Source: Phytophthora quininea | Taxonomy: Eukaryota; Oomycota; Peronosporomycetes; Peronosporales; Peronosporaceae | Direction of reading: 5' to 3' | Assembly (NCBI GenBank): GCA_011947345.1 | Contig: JAAVTG010000214.1 | Coordinates: 1-64,000 of the forward strand | DNA length: 64,000 nt | Shown here: in pieces, positions 1-9,703 of the stretch | Numbering within the stretch: position 1 is the first letter of the stretch | How the letters are laid out: each line of letters opens with the position of its first letter | Translations under genes and position numbers: made by a program | The notes under the pieces: model-generated | What the model was told of the DNA's origin: nothing | Databases searched by the model: none | The model's input: the letters and a program-made list of their open reading frames with translations, nothing else

Positions 1-65
1 TTGCTGCCCTCCGACGGCATCACGTCAGGCACCATTCGAGAATCATCCCGCTAGTCCTCAAGCCC

Positions 66-2692
66 ATGGAGCCCACCTCGGAGAATGTCGGCCTGCCTGG
101 CGGTGGCACCCACGACCCTCCTGTTGTCGCACGGTGCGACACGACATCGCTAGAGTCCGCTGTTCCACCTCAGCCTGTGGATCTGCCAGCTACGCCTCCA
201 CCTGACGCTGAGATCCTGCTGGGGCGCAGCACCTGGGAGCTCTCCTGTCTGGGGAGGTGGCGGACGATCTGCAAGACGAGATCCATCGGTTGTCTCGTGA
301 GGTCGACGTGATGGAACGCCAGCGGGTCGAGGCCCGCCGGGCCTTCGTTAGTACAGAAATTTCCTCGCTTCAGGGACATCTCCACGTTCGGGACGAAGAG
401 ATCTCCTCCGTCTGCGTCAGATCGATCATTTATGCCGAGATCTGGATCACGCCCTGACCGACTGCCACGATCTCCGAACCGACTTGTTCCGTACCTTTGC
501 AGATCGGGATCGCTTACAAGATGCTCTCGACACGGCAGAGGAAGATCTTCGCCGCCGTGAGTCCCAGATCTATGGCCTAGAGCGAGAGCGGGACGATGCG
601 CGCTGTAGCCAGGAGGCGGCTGAAGCCGCGCTAGCACGCTCGAGGCCCTCGCCAGCTGGCTCCCGAACGTCGGCCGATGACACTACGGTGCAATTGGTGG
701 CGGCCTGCGCGGTTGCAGACGCGGCAGAGCGCGAGTTGTCTGAGCTAACGGCTGCCAATGCCCAGTTGTGCCGGGATCGCGACGCTGCCGTCACTTCTAA
801 TCGTCAAGCGCATCGGGACCTAGTACAAGCCCGATCTGACCTCGCAGCCACTGTCCGAGAGCGCGATAGCCTCCAGAGCGAGATTGATCGCCTCCGTACG
901 TAGCTATAGTTCTTTGGATCCGATCGTCGTTGGCCCATACTAATCACGGTACCTGTCTCTTCTTGTAGAACGTGCTCTCGTGGAGGCCAACATATCGATC
1001 GGATCCCTGGGTCGCGATGTGGCAGATGCCCAGACCCAGCGCGATACTGCCCGCCGTGATCTCGAGTCTGTCGAAGCGGAGCGAGATGGTTTGCGTCGGA
1101 ATATGGCCGCCGTGGCCTCGCTGGTAGGGGCTGCGCCGGGTTCAAAACGTCCTAGTAGCTCCGATCTCGCTGGAGCTCCGCCTGCGAAAACTGTCCGGCT
1201 CACCGGATCGTCCGTCGGATCTGGACCGGGTACCGTCCAAGATCCCAGCCCGCATTCGCCCCCACCGTTCGACTCGGCTGTCGCTGATGACGAACACGTC
1301 GCCGGAAACCACGATGTAGCAGAAGTCGATGACGATCAGGGTGGGTCTGGTGAAGTCGAAGGTGACGATCAGGTGGATCCCGTGACGTTGATGATAACTC
1401 TGCCGGTCCCAACACGGAATCTGGTGGGGTAGATAGTTCGTCAGATGAGAGTGAAGCTCATGATGATGCTCAAACGGAAATTCTTCCGGCCGGAAGGGTG
1501 CATCCTGGATCTGAGGAGGAAGGTGACGTTGGCAGCGACTCCGATGAGCAGATCTTGATGGCCAAGGCCCGGTCTCGAGCAGAAGGTCGCCGTTCGTCCG
1601 TCAGTGAGGTTCCATCTCCGTCTCCTAGTTCTTGCACTGTCGCGGACATCGAGATCGCGCGGTCCGATTCGGATCCGGCTGCCGCTCCACCTGCGGACGC
1701 CGGATCACTCCCCACAGCCGTTCCCGCTGGCTCTGTTGCCACGGCTACTTCCGGGTCTCTGCCTGGATCCCCGATGGTTCACCCGGAGGTTCTCCTCCCG
1801 GATCCCCCAGATCCCCTGATGTCGCTCCCCTGTACCGCCGGTGAATCCATTTGCTCCGCACGCCGAATTTATTCCGGGGTTCAACCGGCCTCGCCGTTTC
1901 TCGTCTACAGAAGTGGACCCATGGGATGCGGGCTTTCTCAGCTCGATCCAAGTCACTGGGATGATCCCGGCCACTCTAGTTCGTCGGTTTCCGCTGAAGC
2001 CTGGCTGGATCTTCCCGACCCGGGCTCAAGTTCCGGCCGTCATTGCTGCCCAGTACAGCGAATACCTCATTACACCCGCCAACGTTAGTGCGCTGCTGGC
2101 GGGGGCTCCTGGAACGTTCTACGAAACCCATCGTCGCCGCTGACCTTCGATCTGGCGGCTCATCGCCGTGCTCGTACAAGTCTCGCTGCTGCTGTGGATA
2201 TGTATTTGACACACGAGGCAAGAGGTCGCCAGGCCTATTGGGAGTCCGCCCATTTCCTGCCCATTTCGAAGGAAATGAGACGTGAGCATGCCAGCCTAGA
2301 TATCTATTACAAGGCCCGCAAGCAACGCAGATCGCACGCTGGACCCCGTTGGATCCAGTTCATACAGCGTTTACTGGTGGCGATGCGAGATGGCTGGTGC
2401 GATGTGGATATCCTGTTGGACCCCTTCTTCCTACACTTCCCCGTCCAAGCGAAACGTTGTTTGGTATCCAGGCCACGCAGCACACTTGCTGGCTCGCCCT
2501 GCAGGTGCTCCCGGTGCTGCCCGACGTCCTGCCCAAAGTTTACCCGCCGATCTCATCGAGGCCTTGACCGAGTGCGACCGAGTGGATCGCTGGCGTAACC
2601 ACTATCGTGACAGTCCGGCTCACCACCCCGCGCGCTCTGTAGCTCGGCTCCCGTTCCGCTTTGACGCTGTCGCCCGCGACCCGGATCCGTGA
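66..2692 (+). pseudogene. Antisense coiled-coil/acidic ORF of element 1, frame-broken, with one intron
   Basis: An ATG at 66 opens a reading that continues through all three frames to a stop at 2,692. The first part (about 257-1,100) is rich in E, R, L and D in heptad-like spacing, predicting a long coiled coil (for example RDRLQDALDTAEEDLRRRE near 505). A strongly acidic stretch follows (about 1,270-1,560), then a less biased C-terminal part with FIPGFNRPRR near 1,865. Frame changes are needed near 220, 400, 1,375, 1,820, 2,140 and 2,450. The intron at 896-968 joins two frames exactly. It lies opposite in strand to the element 1 genes, just beyond the integrase/chromodomain stop. Function unknown; it could instead be a neighbouring gene, but its GATC richness matches element 1. 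Confidence 0.55.
896..968 (+). other. Spliceosomal intron, 73 nt
   Basis: The sequence starts GTACGT and ends TTGTAG, with a TACTAAT branch-site-like motif at 938-944 and a pyrimidine-rich stretch before the 3' AG. The upstream ORF (in frame from 484) hits a stop inside this segment. Removing it leaves a split codon (1 nt + 2 nt) that continues in the frame open to 1,432, with the same coiled-coil composition on both sides. Its length fits the short introns usual in oomycetes. Confidence 0.75.
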
Positions 2693-3023
2693 TCTCACGC
2701 TCTGGATCGAAACCATTCCGGTCGGGCTCCGTCCGGATCCGCCTCCGGTCTCATGGTTGCGCGTGGATCCAATACCCTGAGCTACTCTGCGGTAGTTTAA
2801 TCTCCACGTAATTGATTCTTGACCTTTATTCCTCCATCCCATCGTTCGCTTCCTGTTGAATGGTCAACTGCACTTGGATCCGAGCTTGTCTGATCATAGT
2901 GCGTTCGGATCCACATGCAAAATATGCACATATACAACCCTGTTCCTCCAGACCTGCAGCCAACTTGCAGACCTTTTCAACCAACTCTTCAGCAGAACGA
3001 CCACCTCGTCCTGCCGGATCCAG
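2693..3023. other. Non-coding spacer between antisense ORF and chromodomain stop
   Basis: About 330 bp between the 3' end of the plus-strand ORF and the convergent 3' end of the element 1 pol gene. It is rich in GGATCC-type hexamers like the rest of element 1. No LTR boundary, purine tract or convincing ORF was found. Confidence 0.5.
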
Positions 3024-4456
3024 CTATGCCCCTTCATATGACTGCATCACGCCAAACCGGCTTCGGTTTGCTCGCTGGCGTAGAAAGTCATGCTGTAAGG
3101 CGCCGCAGTTGAGATCCGCTTCATCTACCCAGGACGGGTCTTCGTATCCCCGCCAATGTACTAGGAACTCGCGTTGGATCCTGCCATATCGGGTCCGGCG
3201 GCCGGTCCGTACATCCGAGATCCGTTCTACTTCGTACTCATCCGGGTCTAGGTCCCGAACCCAACTGTCTTCAGGGAGCAGAGCTTCGTCAAAATCGAGT
3301 CGATCCGTGTCGTCCACGGTCAGTCGGATCTTGGGACGATCTGGAAAATTCTTCACTCTCTTGAGCTTGGACACATGGACTACCGGGAATATATTGTACG
3401 CCGTGCCGGCGATCTCAAGTCGTAGCGAGTACTCGTTGATCTTTTCCGCTACCCAGAACGGGCCATGCCACATGTGGGCCAATTTCTTCGCGTATCCTTC
3501 CTTGACGCGATCCAAGTACAACCAGACCTGTGATCCAGCTTCGATCCCATGTGATCCGACTCCTTCGTTGTGCAGATCAGCTCGATCAGCTATCGCTTCC
3601 TTCAGCTTGTTGTTTACGTGCTCCCTAGCTCGCGAATAGTACTTCTGGATCCGATATCGCCACCTGCGTGGATCCCGATCTCGCCTCCGCGTGCTACCCA
3701 CTGGCAGGACCGCTTCCAGCGTGGATCTAGGGTCCCAACCGTGTACCAAATAAAATGGTGTGTCGCCGCGGACCCGATCTTGAGCCGTATTAATTGCAAA
3801 CGTCAGTCTCTCCGCATACTCATCCCAATCGCGTTGATCCACGTCCTGCACGTACATTTTCAACGATCTGGTCATCGTTTGCACCATACGTTCCGCTGTG
3901 CCGTTTGCCTGCGACCGATAAGCCAGCGTGGCACGCTGACGCTGTCCCATGATTTTGTTAAACGCGCGAAAGAAATCGGACATAAAACCCGGCTCCCGAA
4001 CATGCCGGATCATCTCGCTGGCGCCAAATCTGCGGAACACACACTCCTCATATGACTCTGCAATAGTCTGGGCCGTCCTGGACGCGCTCGCCTTAGCTAT
4101 CACATAACCCGTGAATAGATCCACCCAGATCAACAGCTCCGTATTCCCTTTGTACGACTTAGGCAGTGAGAGTATATGATCCATCGCAACGACCTGGAAC
4201 GGGTACGTCGCGTGACGTTTCCCGGTGACTCACCACGGATGGTGGGCCTTCCTTTCCCGGTCTCGCAATCAACGCATTCACCGACATATCGCTGAACGCT
4301 GCGATATAAGCCTCTCCAGTGGAAATGATCCCGGATCCGTTGATATGTCCGGCCGATCCCTTGGTGTCCGCTCTCCAAACTCACATGGTAGTGGTACAAT
4401 ATGTCACCCTGAAGTGTCTCTGGTACTACCAGCCGCATTAATCCGTCTCGATCCAC
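3024..4456 (-). pseudogene. Integrase with C-terminal chromodomain, element 1
   Basis: From the N-terminal side it reads a zinc-binding H2C2 region (4,270-4,400; HYHVSLESGH then CVDC), the catalytic core, a GPF-type segment (WHGPFWVAEKI) and a chromodomain at the very end (FLVHWRGYEDPSW near 3,150). The first catalytic Asp (MDHILSLP) and the Glu (NGTAERM) are present. The second Asp is replaced by Val in RHVREPGF near 3,995, where the family has an Asp. A one-base frame change near 4,205 separates the zinc region from the core. In chromoviruses the chromodomain steers integration to modified chromatin. The missing Asp would abolish strand transfer, so this copy should be inactive even apart from the frameshift. 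Confidence 0.88.
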
Positions 4457-6985
4457 GTCAGATCTCCGATTAGGGGGCAGTAGAACAATAGATCCTGGTC
4501 ATCTACCTCATAATCTGTAGCGATTTTGCTGTACGCTGTAGCTTCGTCCTGCGTTAGATCCACGAGATCCCTGTTGAGATACTTCTTCAAGTCTCGGATC
4601 CATGCCTCTTCTTCCTGTGCCTGGCGGATCCGGTCAATCCGCAAACCACGAACCACCTCTTCTTGTAGAGCTGGCGGGCTGGATCCGCTTCGGACGTTGG
4701 ATCTAGTCACAAACGGCATGATTCGTGCAACCGGGGACTCTAACTGCGGGGACAAAATCTCGTCCAGCCTGTTTAGCGTGACCAGATCTTGGATCTTCGC
4801 CTCCCCGTCGACAATCGTTCCTTGCTCTTGCTGTAGCGCCGCACTTGCCAGGCTATCCGCGCTAGCGTTCCAATCTCGTTTGACATGCACCAGTTCATGA
4901 TCTGGCCACTTTCGCAGTCGATCCATCACCTTTTGCTTCAACAGGGTGAGACCAGGGGCTTTGCGGTCAATCTCACCTCTAACCTGGCGGATTACTAGAT
5001 TGGAATCGCCACAGATCACCAACCGTGTTGGATCCCGTCCACGGAGTAGATCCAGCCCCAACAGAAAACCGTTATACTCTGCTTCGTTGACGGTGAGCCC
5101 TTCAGAGAAGCTGGATCGAGCTTCCACGACGGCCCACTCACGCAACTTCCATAAGATCGCGCTGTAGGCACTTCCACCGCGCTTGACTCGAGCTGATCCG
5201 TCAAAACTTACTACCAGCAGCTCTTTTTCGGCCTGGACCACTGGGATCGGTACTTGGATCTTGCGTTTAGGCTCCTTTTTAGGGGCTATGGCTGCAAGGG
5301 CTTCGTCGACACTGGATCTAGGGGTAATGCTAGCTGCCAGAACACCGAGGATCTCGTCTTCTCCTTTAGAGGACTTCGTGATCTCGAGTGTCCATGGCGA
5401 CAAGATCGCCGCCCACTGCCCCAAACGGTTTTGGAGCCCAGGTGATCTGAACAACCACGCCAGAGTCGAGTGCCGAGTAAGGATTTTGACCCGTCGGCCT
5501 ACAAGCATGTTGAAACCTAGATCCAACATGCGTAAGAGCGCTAATATCTCTTTCTCAACCACGTTGTAGTTGATCTCGTTAGATTTCAGCGTCCGACTGG
5601 TGAACAGAACTGGATAGTACACCTGGTCATGTTCTTGTACTAATGCCGCTGAGATTGCCCACTCACTGGCGTACACGATCACCACTGGGGGTAGATCAGA
5701 GTCAAAATGACGCAAGATCGGCGCCGTGACAATTCGGTGCTTCAGTGCATCAAAAGCCCGCCATGCTCGGAGCCACCGGTCATCTGAGCTGGCCGAATCC
5801 CTCACATCCGGGTCGGGATCCCTTCGATCAATGGTTGGATCCGTCGAGTCCTTATCGACCAGAGCTTGGATCCGATCGCGAACACCATCTCTACTTAGTT
5901 CAGCGAAGTCTATCTCCCTCAGTTCGTACAGGATAGCGGCGTAGATGGCATAATCCTCCATGGATCGGCTGTAATAATTCAGACTGCCGAGAAAAGATTG
6001 CATGGATCTGAGAGACCCAGGGAACGACAAGTCCACTAGCGCTGAGAGATCCTTCGGACGCGCCTCCAGACCTTGGCCAGAGACTTGATGCCCTAAGTAA
6101 TCCACCTTCTGCAGTCCCCAAAACTCTTCACCACACTAATTGACAGATTCCACTCGTCACACGCCTCCAGCAAATCTTCAACACGACCACACAGCTGATC
6201 CCACGATTTCGCGGCCACCAGGATGTCGTCGATGTACGATCTGCGTCCCAGGATAGATGGTTTGCCTGGACTTTCCGGTTCTCCTTCCACGAACAGATCG
6301 ACCGCCGGATCCGTGGGGTTTGTCTTCGAGATCTTCACAAATCCATAGAGTGCGTTGTCCAGCAGGCGTTGATAGATCTGGGGAGCGTTTTTAGACCAAA
6401 TGGCATACGTAGCCACTCAAACAGTCCGAACGGGATGATAAAAGCTGAAATCAGCCGCGCTCGGTCAGTCATCGACACCACCCAGAACCCACTGGTCATG
6501 TCCAGCGAACAGTACCAGAGTACCTTGTCTAGATCTTCGAGTAGATCATTGATCAGGGGCATTGGGTATACCATCAGCTTAGTCAGGCTGTTCACTAGCC
6601 GATAGTCAATACATAGGCGGATGTCCACCCCATTCTTCTTGATTATCACCACTATGGGCGACGCCCATGAAGATCTTGACGGCTGGATGATTTTGGCTGC
6701 CAGTAGTCCTTTGATTAGGTCCGATAGCTTCTCCCTGAACTGTGGTGCCACCTTTCGAACTCGTTGCGTCACAGGCTTGGCATTTCCGACGTCTATGTCG
6801 CAAATCGCACCTTTGCCGCCGGTGGCAACGCATTACTTTTACCGATCAACAGATGTCGTTTCTTCCAGATCAACCTCCGGAGCCGATCGATCTCCTCTGG
6901 GGTGTTGATTCGGGGATCTCCCACCTGCAGATCCTCAATCATCACCTCGTCCGTAGTCGAAGTCACTTCTGGGAGCACTGCCATC
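4438..6985 (-). pseudogene. Reverse transcriptase, RNase H and second (archaeal-like) RNase H, element 1
   Basis: The RT fingers and palm lie at 6,335-6,800 (LCIDYRLVN, SLDMTSGFW, MPFGLK). The catalytic box YIDD is at 6,225-6,236, in another frame. From about 6,105 to 4,438 one open frame carries the connection, a gypsy-type RNase H (VYASEWAISAAL, then VEKEILALLRMLDL) and a second, separate RNase H. In the first domain the usual first Asp of the TDAS motif is Tyr. The second has a full set of acidic residues: VSFDGSAR, NEAEYNGFLLGL, CGDSNLVI and NASADSLA. Dual RNase H with a degenerate first domain is known for some plant and oomycete LTR elements. The reading starts at the element 2 insertion and joins the protease half at 12,747. 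Frame changes lie near 6,790, 6,400 and 6,100. Confidence 0.88.
6982..6985. repeat. Target-site duplication CATC, left copy (element 2)
   Basis: CATC here is repeated at 12,743-12,746, immediately outside the two LTR ends of element 2. Dropping element 2 and one CATC rejoins the element 1 pol reading frame without a shift. Confidence 0.85.
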
Positions 6986-7513
6986 TGTCGCGCACTGTGG
7001 GTCCCCTACGCGGGTCGGGTAGCTGTCTGTCGAGTTTGGTGAGAGGGGATTAGGAACACTAGTCACCGGTAGCCTCCAAGAACGGTCGATAGGAACGCTC
7101 AAGTAAATGAAAACCTTCTTAGTTAGACTTTAAAACCTTCTTCTTGTCCTTGTAGGTCTTGGTCTTCGATACTCAAACGCTCTTCAAAGCCGACTTGGGG
7201 GCCGTAGGGAAATGCACAACTAGGGTCGGCTCGGTGCAGCTTGCGAGGGCGGGCTACTTGATTCTCTGGCTCATACCTTGCTCCAGCCGCCATGCTCACT
7301 GCGCCTGCCGCCAATACATAGATTCTCTGTCCACTTGGACCTTCACCTGGTCCTTACAAGCGTCCACCTCCTTGGCTACGCCAGGAATCAGCTGCTGCAG
7401 TCCTCTCGGGCACCTGCTCGACTGAAAGCTGAACCGTTCCACGGAACGGTGGGGTTCCCTGGGCCACGGTTGAGGTATCCTGTTGCTTGATCCACGCGCC
7501 GCGGTGCGGGACA
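6986..7513 (-). repeat. 3' LTR of element 2
   Basis: 528 bp, starting TGTCGCGCACTG and ending GCGGGACA on the plus strand, directly repeated at 12,214-12,742. The only difference I see is one G fewer near 7,206. It contains an 8-bp inverted repeat, ACCGTTCC/GGAACGGT, at 7,433-7,450. Confidence 0.95.
7433..7450. promoter_or_regulatory. 8-bp palindromic dyad in the element 2 LTR (also 12,662-12,679)
   Basis: ACCGTTCC and GGAACGGT separated by AC. The core CGTTCC/GGAACG recurs many times across element 2. It could be a binding-site dyad or a small hairpin; a role is inferred only from its place in the LTR. Confidence 0.35.
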
Positions 7514-7526
7514 TCCTCCCCGACTC
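7514..7526 (-). promoter_or_regulatory. Polypurine tract of element 2
   Basis: On the minus strand this reads GAGTCGGGGAGGA and directly abuts the 3' LTR, the position needed to prime plus-strand DNA synthesis. The same core occurs next to the element 3 LTR. Confidence 0.8.
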
Positions 7527-8782
7527 GGGTTCTGACGTCCCCGCAGAACCTCAGTGTTGCTCGAGTATTCACGTTCCAGCTCCTGCACAACCTGTCGAGA
7601 TCGACGCAACTCCGCCTGGATTGCCACGGGCGACCTCATTTCTCGCATCACTGGAGCCGTCCTTACCGAAGGGGCAGGGACTCTGGCAGTCGCTCGTCGA
7701 CCGTTCTTCCTTCCACTCGCCCTTGCACTAGTCCTTGCTGGTCGACACGGCACGGTCGACTGTTCCAGTCCGCTCGAAATGGCAGCTTCGCCTGCTGCTC
7801 TATGGTCGAAACCTGCGCGAATGTGACTCCAGCCACGGCTAGCTACATTGTCGGGTGACATCTGCCGCAGTTCCTGGAAGACACCGACCTGTGCCAGCCA
7901 GTACAATCCCACCACGACCAGGACGCCGATTGCTGTGACGTCCTGCACCCACGAGCCCCACTCGAACACTCGACTGAGCACATTCAGACCGAACAGCACG
8001 AGCAGAGCACCTTGCCATCCACGGAGCACAACTTCTAGTACACGTAGAACGGTCAAGGGTAGGTAAAAGACGACCGCACAGACTAAGGCCACCAGCCAGA
8101 ACGCTCTTAAGACCATGCCTTCAGCGCGTCTGTAAGACGCTACCGTGGCCCGGTGTTCCACGCCCGTATCGCAATGACGAGCCCCACAACGCTTGAACCG
8201 TGTCGGGCAGGTAAATGCACCAGAATTCGTGAAGCAGATCCCAATACTTGTATGCTAGTACTCCATACAAACCGTAGTCGTCCAGTCCAGCGTCAACGAC
8301 TTCCATCGGTACCGAGAACGCAGCATCGAAGAGCGTCCATAGGTAGTCTCCTGGCGGCAACTCTCTGATGCCCTCGTCCTTCGCAACACAGATGTAGCCT
8401 TCCAAGATCCTGGCCGCCAGCTGCATGTGAAGCGTTCCAACGGCAACGGTGTTCGACACTACTCGTAGTCCGATGTTGCGTAGAGGAGCAGTAGTCACCC
8501 ACACGAGGACCGTTCCACCTACCAGCACGGCATACACGGGGTACAACTCGGGCCGACGGGCCCGATCCAGCAGTGACTCAGGTACCAGGAGTTGCTCCAG
8601 CGGCGACGTCGGAGCAGAAGGTGGCTCCATTACCACCCTGGCCTCTCTCCTAACTTGTTTCGCTAAGTGAAAGTCACGCCCTTGGCTGCTCTTTCCAGTA
8701 GTAGTCCGTTCCCATCTTTCAGTCAGTCTTGTCGCCCACTACGATCCCCACTATTCCCCTGTCTCTCGAGCTCACAACCAAG

Positions 8783-9703
8783 ATGGCGAAGAAGTCAGCG
8801 CCAGCTAAGTCTCCCGCGCGCTCCAAGGCCACTGCCAAGGGCAAACGCCGTCGCGAGGAGGAGGACGAGGCGAGAGGGGTGCGGGCGGCACAGCAGCAGT
8901 TCTGGGAGTCGCTTCGCTGTGTCTTCTTTGAGAACGCTAGTTCCACAGGGCTCGGGACGGCCGACGCCTTAGCTAAGGCCGTCCTGGACTTCGAGAGCAC
9001 CGATAGGCTTTGGAACGGTCCGATCACTTTGGTCCCACCGCCCGCCGAGTCCTCGTATCGCCGCAAGTTTGAGCGGCACCCCGACTTCGACGTCCCGGAC
9101 GACTTTGACCAGACTGAAGGCCTCGCACCACCGGCCAAGAAGCGGAAGACCTCGGCGGACACTGTTGTTGCTGCCGACAAAGCCACCTTCGGGTTCGAGT
9201 TGCCTTTTAACGTCGACCCGAAGATCAGCGGCGATCTGAAGACCGTCTTCGAGAAGGCCCGCGCTAAGAAGCGCCTTCCGTACCAGTTGGCGTACCCGTG
9301 GAACGGTGTGGAGCTCTGGTATGATCCCGCTGCTTACCCGGAGGTGTACTTGGAACACTGGCGCTTTTGGAACAAGAATCGCGCCGTCTTCTGGCAGTGT
9401 TCTCTTCACCCGCCTCTCGCCTTCTCGACGGGCAGCACAATCTCGACTGTGCTCACCCTCACACGACCACTTGCTTGCCTTTTCACTGTTCCACTGTTCT
9501 CTCGGTCGTCGACAGGAACGCCACCAACTTGGTTCGTCCCCGCCGCTATCACCGGAGCCACCGTTCCCGTTTGCACTCCTTCACGGGCCTCTCCGGTGCT
9601 CCTCACTACGCCGCCTGCCAGACAAGGGGAGGGAGCGACGCTCTCCTTCCCCTCCCCTGTCCTCCCTATTGACGGGCAGGAGCGGTCGCCGGAGCAGAAC
9701 TAG
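8783..9703 (+). CDS. Antisense ORF with conserved AYPW-LWY block, element 2
   Basis: ATG at 8,783 (context CCAAGATGG; the frame is open further upstream without an ATG). The first third is Lys/Arg/Ala-rich, with nuclear-localisation-like runs (KGKRRREEEDE and PPAKKRKTS). The last conserved part, near 9,280-9,400, has AYPWNGVELWY, YPEVY and HWRFW, matching AYPWSGRRLWY, YPDVY and HYRFW in the antisense ORF of element 3. After about 9,400 the reading becomes low-complexity and may be intron or past the true end: a GTGTTC donor near 9,397 and a pyrimidine-rich stretch ending CGACAG near 9,510 are possible splice signals. It lies opposite to gag and the membrane ORF. No known domain is recognised; a nuclear role is inferred only from the basic runs. 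Confidence 0.6.
   Translation: MAKKSAPAKSPARSKATAKGKRRREEEDEARGVRAAQQQFWESLRCVFFENASSTGLGTADALAKAVLDFESTDRLWNGPITLVPPPAESSYRRKFERHPDFDVPDDFDQTEGLAPPAKKRKTSADTVVAADKATFGFELPFNVDPKISGDLKTVFEKARAKKRLPYQLAYPWNGVELWYDPAAYPEVYLEHWRFWNKNRAVFWQCSLHPPLAFSTGSTISTVLTLTRPLACLFTVPLFSRSSTGTPPTWFVPAAITGATVPVCTPSRASPVLLTTPPARQGEGATLSFPSPVLPIDGQERSPEQN

Larger units (their letters stand above)
7388..8630 (-). pseudogene. Multi-membrane-span (env-position) ORF, element 2
   Basis: An ATG at 8,630 opens a reading to about 8,140, where one frame change leads into a second frame open to 7,388, inside the 3' LTR. Hydrophobic segments are visible: one near 8,540 (VYAVLVGGTVLVWV) and at least three between about 8,110 and 7,890 (FWLVALVCAVVFYLPL, GALLVLFGLNVL, IGVLVVVGLYWLA). 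The C-terminal half is hydrophilic, with a short coiled-coil-like part (LEREYSSN). It is homologous to the 25,907-27,166 ORF of element 3: AAR-LE, G-DY-W, P-EV-D and GW-G are shared. Its place after gag and before the 3' LTR is where env-like genes sit, but I see no fusion peptide, furin site or clear signal peptide, so calling it env would be a guess. Confidence 0.65.
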
